A DNA stretch of 64,000 nucleotides from Caprella mutica (taxonomy: Eukaryota; Arthropoda; Malacostraca; Amphipoda; Caprellidae): assembly GCA_947561585.1 (NCBI GenBank), contig CANNZV010001161.1, positions 62,001 through 126,000 on the forward strand, written 5' to 3'. Under the pieces are notes generated by a model. The model was not told the DNA's origin. It was given only the letters and a program-made list of their open reading frames with translations, and did no database searches. Numbering within the stretch: position 1 is the first letter of the stretch; each line of letters starts with the position of its first letter. The position numbers and the translations under genes are program-made. Positions 1 through 11,800 of this stretch are shown piece after piece.

Positions 1-275
1 TTTCACAAATTAAATTTTTCTAATTTTCTATTATTTTCAAATATGTCATGGTGTGCTCAGACCAATTTTAGAATATCTACTAGCATTACCATAAGTAAAG
101 TTTAATTTTGAGAATGTAAAATTAGTAAACGGTAATAAAAAAAATTATGAATCCCCTTTTCTTTGACTTTACATAGCAATGAATTTCTTATAGAAGTAAT
201 TTATTTTTATATGTGCCAATAATATTTTTTCTGCTCTAGTGTTCATTTTCTGATGAGTATTTTTTCACCCCTTAG

Positions 276-971
276 GTTCTAGGACTGATGGTTACCTACG
301 CTCTGCTCACTTACGATTCTCTGTGCACTAAGAACTGGCCTGGTTTGGATGATGTGGTGTACTACACCCGAGCCACGACCAGAGTCTTTGAGTTCATTGT
401 GGCGGTGTTCGTGGTGGGGGCTGGTATTATGGAGACGCTTAATGGTCTGTGGACGCCCATGAATGTGGTGGTGCTCATAGTACACTGTTACTTCAACGTT
501 TTCCAGCGCCTGCAACAAGGGTGGAAAAGCTTTTTGCTGCGATTGGAGGCAGCAAAGAAAATATCGGGATTGCCTGTTGCGACAGACCAGCAGCTGCTTC
601 AGTACAATGACGTGTGCTCGATATGTTTCTTCGAAATGACTTCAGCGTGTGTCACTACATGTAATCACCTTTTCCATCCTCCTTGCCTCAGAAAGTGGCT
701 CTATGTACAAGACAAATGTCCTCTGTGTCAAACCAGTATAACTATACCAAATACTGAAGAGGAAGAAATGTCCAACTCTAGAGAGGAAGTCTTCCACGAA
801 GTCAGTGAAGAAACTTTACGTGAAACAGAAATACAAACCAGAGAACTAGAGCGGGAAATGTCAGCTAATTTACCAGTTTTGGATGATTCTGATGATGAAG
901 ACATTTCCTACTTTGACATGGAGTCTAGAAGTTTGACTCCTAATTCTAATGAATTAGATGTGGCTACCTAA
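276..971 (+). CDS. RNF145: RNF145/RNF139 (TRC8)-like RING-H2 E3 ubiquitin ligase, last coding exon (partial)
   Basis: The exon opens after a good acceptor (TTTTTCACCCCTTAG, ending at 275) in phase 0, reads V-L-G-L-M, and ends at TAA 969-971; earlier exons lie left of the window. Numbering from the Met at 288, two hydrophobic segments (about 34-53 and 57-72) look like the last membrane helices of the sterol-sensing-like TRC8 fold. A GWKSFLLR block follows, then a complete RING-H2 with C110, C113, C125, H127, H130, C133, C144 and C147, and an acidic Glu/Ser-rich tail. Proteins of this family are multi-pass ER ubiquitin ligases acting in sterol and ER-protein turnover. GWKSFLLR and the LP-AT spacing before the RING look closer to RNF145 than RNF139, but I cannot separate the two without alignment. 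The gene is convergent with the OTUD4-like gene. The Met at 288 is internal, not a start. Confidence 0.88.
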   Translation, partial: VLGLMVTYALLTYDSLCTKNWPGLDDVVYYTRATTRVFEFIVAVFVVGAGIMETLNGLWTPMNVVVLIVHCYFNVFQRLQQGWKSFLLRLEAAKKISGLPVATDQQLLQYNDVCSICFFEMTSACVTTCNHLFHPPCLRKWLYVQDKCPLCQTSITIPNTEEEEMSNSREEVFHEVSEETLRETEIQTRELEREMSANLPVLDDSDDEDISYFDMESRSLTPNSNELDVAT

Positions 972-1492
972 TCTTACTCTTTCATTTATTATCTGTTTTA
1001 TAGTTTTGACTTAAGATTTCTATGGTGATATACGTTGACTTTAGGTTGTTAGATTTTTATGTTATGTAAATACTCTTCTTGAAATTGACTGCGTACAAAT
1101 TATCTTGCCAAACTTCCTGAATGTTTCTTTACACTTTGTAGATGAAGTAAAACTCGGTCATATTGAAGTCTTTTGATTCGAAAATTAATTAGATAATTTT
1201 ACATTATTGTGGGGTTTGAATTTCAATGGATAGAGTAAATTTAATTCTCCTTTTAACTGAAATGAACAACATTAAGATACTTGATAGTTTGTATGACTCT
1301 TCACAAAATGTTGATCTTTGGTAATTGTGATATATTGGTATAACTATTTTATTTGCTATTTATAGTTAGTTGCTAATGTATATTTTTCCTAGTGATATTT
1401 TATGCTTTCGAGTATAAACTAGTCTTTATTTTTGGTAGATCTGTTGGACATACAAAAACTTTACTGTTAATAAGAGTGCAATTTCCATACGG

Positions 1493-1498
1493 AATAAA
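1493..1498 (+). terminator. Candidate poly(A) signal of the RNF145-like gene
   Basis: AATAAA lies 522 bases after the stop codon; a second AATAAA lies at 1587-1592. Either could end the 3'UTR. No transcript evidence is available. Confidence 0.4.
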
Positions 1499-2127
1499 AG
1501 TGTTGCGTATTCTATTTTAAATATCTTCTAGTAACCTACAGCGGGACTATTATAGTGTAAATATCGTGTAACACTAGTGAAAGGATAATAAAAAAGTTGA
1601 AATAATAACCATTATTTAATGCCTATGACCTTAGACTATAAATTTCATATTCTATGACTAGAGCATAGAGATACAAAACTAACCTACAAAAATTGGTTTA
1701 GCACAAAAACAACAAAATTTGACATACGAATCTATTCCTTTACAACCCTTTGCAGGGTTAATAATCAATAGAAACTATTTGGAATGGCGGCAATCAAATA
1801 ACTAAAGGATAGTTAGCGCAAACAGAAGAATTTCTTTCAGTTAATACAGTAGATAGAAGAGACAGACTACTTTAGATCATTTATACAAATACAGTCTAGG
1901 AAATATTTTCATAAAGTTATAATAAAAGAGCATTACACAGTATAAAAATATTACCCATGCTGCAGCATTCAATTTACAGTTTTTTTGTGCGTAACTTAAC
2001 AAATGATAATCAATGAGCAGGTACTATGCCATAGAAAAGTCTCTCTCTGGGATAGTACCTAGTAAATACATCAAAGGAAGACTATTTCTACATCATGGAA
2101 GATACTATTTATTTACAAACTCAATGT

Positions 2128-2315
2128 AGGGCAAGCTACGAATTGTCGGTCAGTTCCACATTTTCGGTCATAAAAGATTATTTAACATTGCAACTAGTTA
2201 TTTTAACTGGTATCCAAGATACCTGCAGGCACCATGGATACCAGTTGAAAGTTAATATTTTTTATATGTTTTATGGCCGAAGATGTGGAACTGTCCAATA
2301 ACTCAATAGTTGCCC
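2128..2315. mobile_element. Fold-back MITE, family A
   Basis: Ends are inverted copies: left GGCAAGCTACGAATTGTCGG, right the matching complement ending TAGTTGCCCC. The palindromic GGTATCC...GGATACC core sits at about 2211-2245. It is an imperfect copy of the family best seen at 39178-39376. Confidence 0.75.
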
Positions 2316-2577
2316 CAAGTCTGCAACAGGAGCACTACAGTCTATTGTTACAGATGCACCAATTAATTTATTGTCATCTTCATATGGAGACGCACTCACC
2401 GTCTCACGGATAGATTTGAAATCACAAAATGGCTGCACTAAATACTCAGCAGCAGAGATTCTCAACAATATCATTTCTTTGTGAAGTCCTTCAACTCTTT
2501 CGATTATCAGTAAAAGAGACTATGAAGATTTTTTGGATTAGAGTTTGTGTCTTCAATTTCTGTCACTGATATCACTT

Positions 2578-2704
2578 AGGCTAAGTTACGAATCACCGGA
2601 CAGTTCAACTTCTTCGATCATACAAGGAAAAAGTCAATCGACATTTCACCTGTTCTTGTAGGATCGATGATGTGTAACTGTCCGACAATGCGCAGGTTAG
2701 CCTA
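2578..2704. mobile_element. Fold-back MITE, family A (short copy)
   Basis: Left end AGGCTAAGTTACGAATCACC and right end ACTGTCCGAC...TTAGCCTA are inverted. The central core is deleted, leaving about 127 bp. Confidence 0.65.
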
Positions 2705-2950
2705 GTTACTCTTACACCTATATATGTACACTCACGGTAATCACCTCAAAAGTATATTGGCCACTAGTAACAAATATTCAATTGAGCAGAGGGCTGCACT
2801 GCAAACCAACAGGTAAGTCTAACCTATCAATGGCGTTATTTCTCCAGCTTTTTACCTATTTGGAGTACAGTGCAACACGGTAAAGAGACGCGTCTACACG
2901 GTCCCGACAACTATCTCTCTAATTCCCTCTGAATATCTAGAATAACTGTC

Positions 2951-3053
2951 TAAGTAAGTCAGTTCGGTAAGTTTCACATCTTCGGTCATATGAGAAAAAA
3001 CGATTTTTTCTTATATGACCGAAGAAGTGAAACTGACCGTTAATTTGTTACCC
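2951..3053. mobile_element. Fold-back MITE, family A (core-less hairpin)
   Basis: The two arms (CATCTTCGGTCATATGAG and its near-perfect complement) meet almost directly at about 3001. The element is one uninterrupted hairpin without the usual centre. Confidence 0.7.
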
Positions 3054-3367
3054 TCCGTTAGACCGTTACATTTCTGAGGGAATTCAAAGAGTGAAGTTCA
3101 TGTTTATAAGATAGCATAAAATGTAGAGCGAGTAGAGGCGTCTCTAAGGAGAATTCACACACTACCTACTAAGTACACACCCTCGCACTAAATGTACAAA
3201 ATCTAATGAACACAGTTTGATAAATAAGATCTGCAAAATAAATCCCTTCTCTAATAACATCATAACAATATCTTAACGACTTTTAAGAGGAAGAGCAGTG
3301 AAGTTGAGGGGGAACAACAACTTTCAGCTCTTAACCACACGGAGCAATGTTATCCTCTTAGACTTTA

Positions 3368-3426
3368 AAGGACCGTACACACGCAGGGGTTTACAAGTTT
3401 ATTCCCCTGCGTGTGTACGGCCCTTA
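3368..3426. mobile_element. Short hairpin, family B ends
   Basis: Inverted arms AAGGACCGTACACACGCAGG and its complement are separated by about 16 bases. The same ends recur at 44644 and at 61338/61579. Confidence 0.65.
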
Positions 3427-3906
3427 AGAGAACGATAGCCACGAAACATGGCACTCACTTTCACAAAAATCAAACCAGATTCGCTGGCCAGCAGACAGAA
3501 ATACAAAAGACTTTCAAGGAAGAGTATATGGAAAAAGACTTCTACAGAGAATATGAAAAAAACTTACAGTAAAGTTACTCCCAATAGAGTAATTTTAACA
3601 ATAGGTTTAGTTTTATATCATGACTGACGTAGTTGATAAATTTTCATGTTTGGTAGGTGAAAGAAAGGTTGTTTTAGCATCGGAATTAAACAGACACAAC
3701 CATAAATGGCAGGAGTTTGAGCAAAACAACTTACATCGACTCATGTGATTCTGATCTCAGCACTTCATAACAAACAACATCTCACTCACACTTACAAAAA
3801 AGGGACTTGGGAGAAGAAGACACGCTGGTAGTAGCGTGAGAGATCTGATGAGAATATCAGTGGAATGGAGGGTTGTTGTAATCAAAAGAACCCTTAAAGC
3901 AATTCA

Positions 3907-3912
3907 TTTATT
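3907..3912 (-). terminator. Candidate poly(A) signal of the OTUD4-like gene
   Basis: TTTATT on the plus strand is AATAAA for the minus-strand gene, about 540 bases past its stop. Other TTTATT sites lie further on, including one inside the hairpin at about 3398, so the choice is tentative. Confidence 0.35.
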
Positions 3913-4451
3913 CATGATTTACTACAGTGAAGCTTCCAATGAGAACAGAGGAAGTTTGTGATGATGCTCTCCACACGTTGAGAGAATAAAAATTAGACGC
4001 TAAGGCAAGAAAACACATGGAATGGTGTGTCAGAGGAATGATTGTAACTCTAACCACAGAACTGACTTCACAACTATTATCGTCAAAGAGCATTCTAGAG
4101 TACTAATTAACAAAGAATAACAAGACGAGATGAATGATAACAGTTACTCTTTGATGCTTTTAACTGAATTTAGGAGATGGAGGAGTAAGTTGAAGCGCCT
4201 TAGTGATTGAATAGCTACCAATGACAGTGTCACACTAACAAGTTAAAGAGGATAAAAACTATAGAGTAACAATAACAAGTTGTGTTTACCGAAGGATTGA
4301 AATGCCAGCACACAAGTGACGAAGTCTAACCGCTCCATATTTAAAAGATTCCTTGGCTTCGTGAAGCCTCGTCAGAAGAAATAGGAGAGAGCTAAAAAAA
4401 TCAATCACGAGAATCTACGTCTAACAAAGTACAAAAGTAACAAACTGCTCT

Positions 4452-5872
4452 TCAGTGCTGGTAGAACTGGGGGGGACTGGCCATGGTGTACGGGGTGCCC
4501 GCCGGGTGGGGATAAATTGCAGCGCCCCCTGAATGGGGGGAGGCGTAGTGGGGGGAAGCAGTGGGCAAACCACTACTTTGAGGGGGATTAGTAGGGGATT
4601 CATAGGATGCCTGGGGGAACATAGCGAATTGCTGGGGAGCACCACCGTGGGGGCCAGGCAGAGGAAGTGAAACCAGGTGGGGAGCGTTGTTGGGGACCCA
4701 CTGTGCTCCATGAGGTGCCCCATGGGGGGCAGGAGCGTAAGCCACCCCCTGCATGTTAGGGTAAGAGTGAAGGGGGATCATATGCTGTCCAGGTACATTA
4801 ACGGTGTTAGGTTCCACTGGTGCAGAGGCTTGGTGGGGCACTGGATTGAAGTACACGGTACCCTCTGGTACACCACCTTCACTCGTGTACCCTGTTGGTT
4901 TCACCTGGGGGTAGTACATCTGGGGTGGGGCAGATGGTTGCATTGGCACATTAGAGGCAACTGAAGGAATGTGTCCCGGGTAATACTGTGGTCTTTGTAG
5001 TGGCATCATACCCCCAATGGGTGCATTAGCTTGTGGAGAGAACTCGGGAGACAAACCGTGCATTAGTGCTGGAGGGATGGCGCCCCCTGGAACCACAGGC
5101 ATGGTGAAGGTGGTGAATGCACCAGGCTGAGAGTGGTAGGGCACGTTAGTCACAGTGCCGGGTGCAAAATCTTTCCTGTTTTGAATGGTGACGAGAGGGT
5201 CGCCCTCGTAGTGAGACCTGACTAGTCCTTGCAGAGCGGTAATGTAATTGTAAGGGGGGTAAATGTAGCCCGGGTGAGAAGCTGCCACGTGGTTCTTAAC
5301 AGGGTTGTGGTAGTTGTTTCGGTAGTTAGACACTGAGGAGCTATTGGTGTTGTTTCTATGGTAGAGGACTGAGTTGTTACTGGCGATGGTTTTGGTGGAG
5401 CTAGAGCGTGATGATGTCACACTGCCAGCATTGGTAGCGGTGGAATCACCACAAGCAGAACTAGCGCTAGAGGCAACAGAATGAACAGGCTCCGTACTTC
5501 TGATATCAGACTCTGTAGCAGGTTTTATTCTATTGAGTTCATTGGTGGAAGCATCACCAGAGGGTGGTGGAAGAGTGTTAAGTGCTGGGGGTGCACCATT
5601 AGTTTCACTAGGTTTTATCTTAGCCATAGCTTCACTAGGTGGTTCTTGACTAGGTGGTGCCATGTGGTTAGGTCTGTTACTACCGTTGTAACCATTACTG
5701 TTGTTAGCTCTTCCTCGACTGTTGCTACGCCCCCTGTTGTTACCTCGCCTGTTGAGACTGCTATCACGGGACCTGTTGCCTCCTCTGGACATTCTTGGGG
5801 GCAGACCCCCTCTGTTGTTTCCAGGATGGGATGAATTGTGATAATTATTCATGTTGGAGTTGCCGTGGTGAT
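4452..5872 (-). CDS. OTUD4: OTUD4-like terminal coding exon 14 (residues 1190-1662)
   Basis: Starts D-H-H-G-N-S-N and runs open to TGA 4454-4452. The first part is RGG/Asn-rich (RGNNRGRSNSRGRANNSN); the rest is Pro/Gly/Tyr/Gln-rich (GAPHGAQWVPNNAPH) and ends QFYQH. The Met at 5852 is internal. Confidence 0.88.
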
Positions 5873-8800
5873 CTGAAACATATGAAAACTATTAAGTTAC
5901 AGAAACTTTGTCATTACTTAATGTTCATGTAATAGATTGATTAGCTACCTTCAATTTTATCTGATGAAAATTGAAAAAATTGTGAGTAAGAAAATTTAAT
6001 TGAAATGCAAAATAATATATTAACATTGTTATTCCATCTCACCATTGTTGTAGAAAGGTGGTCCTCCCCTGCTGAAGTTTGGGCCTCCCATTGCACCACG
6101 AGGGGGTCTCAGCATTCCATGAGGACCTCTTGGAGGCAGGGATGGTCCAGAATTATTGTTCATCTGGAAGAAAGAGAAGCATTAAAATGGACGAAGCATG
6201 TAATTATTAAGAGTCTTCTATTTAACTCTATATTAACAGTGGATGCGAGAAAGTAAAGAATCACTTTCAAATTAGCCAATCTAAACAATCAATGACTAAT
6301 TAACAGAGCTTCGATTTAAATAGTTTATTATTTTACCATCTGTTGATTAAATAAATTTAAATTTAGCTAACTATTGGAAATATATAACATTTCATTTTCA
6401 TATAGCTATTTTATCAGAAATATCTGTCTATATAGCTATTTCAATATTTTTCTTTTTTAAACTTTCACTTTTGTATGAATTAATCATAATATCAAATTAA
6501 TGAACGGATCTACATTATATATAATTTAATATATTAATTGGTATCCATGAATTTTCTTAACCATACCTGATTTTTGTGTGCCATGTTATTCCTATAGCCG
6601 ACATTGTTTTGGCGGTAGGGGGGTGGGGGGTAGAAAGGCTGGGTGTAGTAGTTGTTGTAGCCCCCACCACCCTCAAGGTGGTGGAAGTTATCGTTGTTGT
6701 AGTTGTTGCGACCGTTGTACTCTGAAAATGAGTTGAATTACTTTTACGATGGCTTCAATAGTTAAATCATAACTACCTACCTACCTATTTATAAGGAAAA
6801 TATTTACCAATATTCCAGATGTCATGGATATAAAAAATTTATCTTTAAAATTTAGTTCAACAATACAGTAGAAATTTAATATTGAAATGAATAATTCTGC
6901 TTAGCTACAAACAAAATTGAGAGCGAAATTAAAATTAATTTATTCTTTTAAAAAATTCTACATTCATACTTTCATTAGTCAATATCAACCTAGTTACTTC
7001 ATTAGTCAATATCTACCTAGTTACTTCATTAGTCAATATCTACCTAGTTACTTCATTAGTCAATATCTACCTAGTTACTTCATTAGTCAATATCAACCTA
7101 GTTACTTCATTAGTCAATATCTACCTAGTTACTTCATTAGTCAATATCTACCTAGTTACTTCATTAGTCAATATCTACCTAGTTACTTCATTTTTCCATA
7201 GCTAAGTTAAAACCGCATTGAATTTTATAGAAAATATAAAGTGTCCTCACCATGTCTATTGTAGTGCCTCCTCTCTTCCTTAGGGCCATTGCCTTCTGCA
7301 GTCTTAGGCTGACTACTCCCTTCGTCAGCAGCGGACCTCTCAGTCCTCAGGTCCTGCCCTTTGCTCTTACTAGAGACACTTCCCTCTGGAGAAGCTGTCC
7401 CTGCCTCGGGTGAAGCAGTCCTGGCGGTGTCTGGGCCCTTGGCTCCGTCCTGAGGTCAGGGGGAGGGAGAATTAATTCATTGATAAACAAAGCCAATTCT
7501 GGGGTAAGTTACGTATCATCGGTCGGCTTCACATCTTCGATCTTATGAGAAAAAACTATAAAATCATTATTGTTCTATTTTTATTGGTATCCAAAATACC
7601 TACCTTGGTATCCATGAACTAACCTGTAGGTATCATGGATACCAATAAATATCAAAAAATCATTATTATATCGTTTTTTCTTATATGACCAAAGATGTGG
7701 AACCGACCTATAATTCGTAACTTACCCTACTATCTTCCTTACAAACGATAAAATAAAGAACTTAAACTAGTCATGCAAGAGCAAAATGATGAGTGATGTC
7801 AAATGAAAAAGGAAATATTTATAATAAATAAAAAATGACTTTATATTTAGGATTACATAACCAATGCAGATAAATCACTAATACTTTTGCTCTGGAAAAC
7901 CAATCTACAGTCAAAAAAGAGAGAGATAGAGAGAGATAGCATTGAGGATGAGAAGAGGGCATTGGTTAAACTTGAAAGGGAGACGTGAAGTCACTTTCGT
8001 CAGACAACTTAAAATTTAACGAACCTTTTGGCTAAAACATAGCTAAAACATGTCTCTACCAATTAAAACATGTCTCTACCAATTAAAACATGTCTCTACC
8101 AATTAAAACATGTCTCTACCAATTAAAACATGTCTCTACCAATTAAAACATGTCTCTACCAATTAAAACATGTCTCTACCAATTAAAACATGTCTCTACC
8201 AATTAAAACATGTCTCTACCAATTAAAACATGTCTCTACCAATTAAAACATGTCTCTACCAATTAAAACATGTCTCTACCAATTAAAACATGTCTCTACC
8301 AATTAAAACATGTCTCAACCAATTAAAACATGTCTCAACCAATTAAAACATGTCTCAACCAATTAAAACATGTCTCAACCAATTAAAACATGTCTCAACC
8401 AATTAAAACATGTCTCAACCAATTAAAACATGTCTCAACCAATTAAAACATGTCTCAACCAATTAAAACATGTCTCAACCAATTAAAACATGTCTCAACC
8501 AATTAAAACATGTCTCAACCAATTAAAACATGTCTCAACCAATTAAAACATGTCTCAACCAATTAAAACATGTCTCAACCAATTAAAACATGTCTCAACC
8601 AATTAAAACATGTCTCAACCAATACAGACATATTTTTGATAAGTTTCAAAAAGATATTGACAAGTTAAATGATGTTCCCAAGATGTAATATAGAATTTCA
8701 CAGCATAAATGAAGGTATAGAAGCATGCAAAGGGAAATAAGGGGACAGATGATAATGAAGAAGAACAATAAACGTAGATACCTCCATCTTCTCTACACTC

Positions 8801-11800
8801 TGCCAATAGTTTGGAGTGTTGCCACTCTCCACAGAACATCCTCTGTTTCTAATCACTGCATCAGTGTTGCCATCTCTCTTTTTAGCATATTCACTATCTC
8901 TCCCATAGACATCAGCCCTATGGCCCTCATCAGGATTGAGGCCAGCAATGTTTTCTTCAGTATTTTGCCTAGTGTCAAAGATCTTTTTGTCATATCTATG
9001 CCTGCCAGTTTTCTCAGGCTGCCATTGGTAACTGTTGCTGCGTCTGCGCCTTTCATTAAATTTGCTGACATACTCGTGAAAACCCTTCCTGTTCTTGGCG
9101 AAACTATCAGAGAAGTTGTGGCTACCCCCATTCTTGCCATTTCTACCTCTGTAATAGGATTTCTTGTAGTTAGAACGAGCGGATGCCTTTTGCCCCCCAT
9201 ACTGGCTACCATTTGGAGAATCTCTACCCTCATCAGTTTCATGGGCAGGTCCTTCTTGATAAGTAATGGGTTGAGAATAACCATCAGCAAACATTGGGGG
9301 GTGACCATTATCAGCACTAATAGGGTCCGAGTCCTCGACTGCATAGTTCTCCTTTGGGGGTTCACTCTCCACCTCCTCATTGAATTCAGCAGCCTGCCAG
9401 TAATTCTCCTCCATGTTACGGAAACTGGCAGTGACCAAACTATCCCGTGGAGAGCTGTCATCTTCGGTGAAGACAGCCCCTACCTCTGAAGCTTTGTCTC
9501 CTTCAACTGTAGAGAGTTGGAGCTCGTCTCCACTCTTCTCATCAAGCTGTGGTGCATTTTCCACCGTTTTGGGTGTGTCCACTGGTTCACCACTAGTCCC
9601 CATTGAGGTGCTGTAGGGATAGAGAGGACAGTACGTCTGGCTCATCTCTCCCACAGAACTGGTCATCATAGATGCATCAGTGAGCGTCCTGTCCATACCT
9701 TGTGAATCCAGAGAAGCTTGAGGAAAATAGTGAACAGGATTCCTAGAGGAGTCGTAAGGAGCACCGTAGTACGGCTCAAAGTACGGAATATTTGTGTACG
9801 ACACTTCACCACACCGCGGTACAAAGGTGATGATACCTTCAGCAGCCTGTGTGGTCATCACATGCCCCTCATCATAACAGGCCTCACCACCATAGGGGGG
9901 TGGAACATTGTACTGAACAGACTGCTGGGGGGAGGACGAACAGAATATGAACTGCCCACCATTGGGATTAGCCTTGGGGGGCAGAGGGGGCAGACAGTAT
10001 GTCCCAATAACATCATTGGCCTGCGAGACCATCACAGGACTAGCTTGTTCGTAATAGCCAGGCGGATAGGGGGGAATGGGGTAATACTGATTACTGAGAA
10101 TGGGGGGAATGATGTGATGGATAGGCACTGACTGGGGGGAAGAGCCAACTACACAACCACTACCACCAGACGCATTCAGCTGAAAATATTCAATGGGATA
10201 AGCTAGTTACCATTCAAAATAAACATGGCAGGTAACTGGGAAATAACATTAGAGAATGCATGCAGGGATGAGTGCTAGGAATATGGTAGATTTCAGGAAT
10301 CAATTTAGAATTTTAATGAGGTACAGAGGATAGATGAACTGAATTCTAGCAATGGAATATGCATCTAATTAATCTCTAAATATTAATTAATGCACTGGTG
10401 AGAACTACACACTAATCAATATGGTTATCAGTGGGCAAAGAATAGCAGAGCAATTAGAGAGAAGATAGAAGAGCAATAAAAGAATCAAGCAGTGGAGTGC
10501 AGAGGAAGAGCTTAAGAGTAGCAGGCTGTAGTTTAACACACAGTAGTTCATAGTAAGTCACTCGTTAGAACAAAGAAGAGATGCAGAAAATTAAGAGTAT
10601 GAAATATTAACAATTAAAAAGGTGTACAAATTTCACGATTAAATAATATCGAACTAATATTAGGGTGGATTGACGTCTGCTTTAACCACTCAAGGTAATA
10701 TCGCTGACGTCAATGGGGAAATAAATACAAGGGACAGAGAAGAAGACGTCTATAACTAGCTATCTATACACAAAAATGACTGAACTTTCGAAATGGTAGA
10801 GTTGATAATTAGTTGCGAGAATAGCAGCTACACTTCTGCAATTAGATCTCGTAATTTTTATCACTGTTTCACAAAGTCTGGACGATAAGACTCAAAATTC
10901 AATCATTAGGTTCCGACTACTTTGAAATTAATCACAATGCCTACATAATCTAAGTGGTAATATAGATAAATGCTTAAGAGAGCAAAGTGTTAGGTACTCA
11001 CATTCTGTGTAGCACTGTCATTGCTATTGCCTTCACTGCCGGGGTGGTGGTACCCCTGTCTGGGGACGTACTGGTGGGGGGAGAGGCCCCTCATTGGGGG
11101 TGGCATGGGACCTGGGCCACCACGGAACCTGAGAGATGAATTATAAACTTAGCATTGATTTTCTATTTTTCTCTGACTCTGCTAAAATAATTGTTCCACT
11201 TATGGTAATTCTTGAAAAAATTATTAAACCTTCAAGATAACGAAACCTTGATAAATTTCATAAGCTAGATATTATTGTGGCTAAAGAATAAGCCCTTACT
11301 TGTAAGATGAGGACGGTTTCATTCCCCCCATGGGTTGGTTGGGTGGTCCTCTGGGTCCTCTAATGAGGTGCATAGGTGGTCCATTGAAGCCCTGGTGGTT
11401 CATTTGGTGGGACATCATTCTTCCACCACCCATGCTGTTGCTATTTTGTCTTCCACCTTTCCGTCTGTTGCCTGAAAACAAAGAGCATTTTAGATATTTT
11501 CTCTCAAGTGCGAGTAGTATTTTACCAGTGTTCTTATTTTTTTAAGGAGCGAAATCTCACTCTGATGTACCATCACAAAGTTTATTTTGCAGAGGAAGAA
11601 CAGAACTCTAAACTCTGCTTCTTACACTAATTTGTGTATCCATGTTACAGATATTCTTCTTGTTTTTTATGGGAAAATATAGTCTTTGAAAAACAAAAAT
11701 GTTACAAACCAAACACGAATACCGGAATGTTGATAATTACTTAAACTGATAGCTACAATAAGTAATAAAATTAAATGAAAATTATTTAATTATTATTATA

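Larger units (their letters stand above)
972..4451. other. Convergent 3' regions of RNF145-like and OTUD4-like genes
   Basis: No coding exon is visible here. The stretch holds the RNF145-like 3'UTR, the OTUD4-like 3'UTR (minus strand) and four fold-back elements at 2128-2315, 2578-2704, 2951-3053 and 3368-3426. Short open frames at 2095-2474 and 3908-4093 are within or beside repeats and show no family signature. Confidence 0.6.

Noticed and set aside
5481..5834. Plus-strand 117-codon frame
   Set aside because: Shadow of the Asn/Ser/Arg-rich OTUD4-like last exon.
8041..8620. CRISPR-like array
   Set aside because: Units are directly adjacent with no spacers, in an intron of an animal gene.
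8725..9489. 254-codon plus-strand frame
   Set aside because: Antisense shadow of OTUD4-like exon 10, whose frame fits splice phases and family composition.
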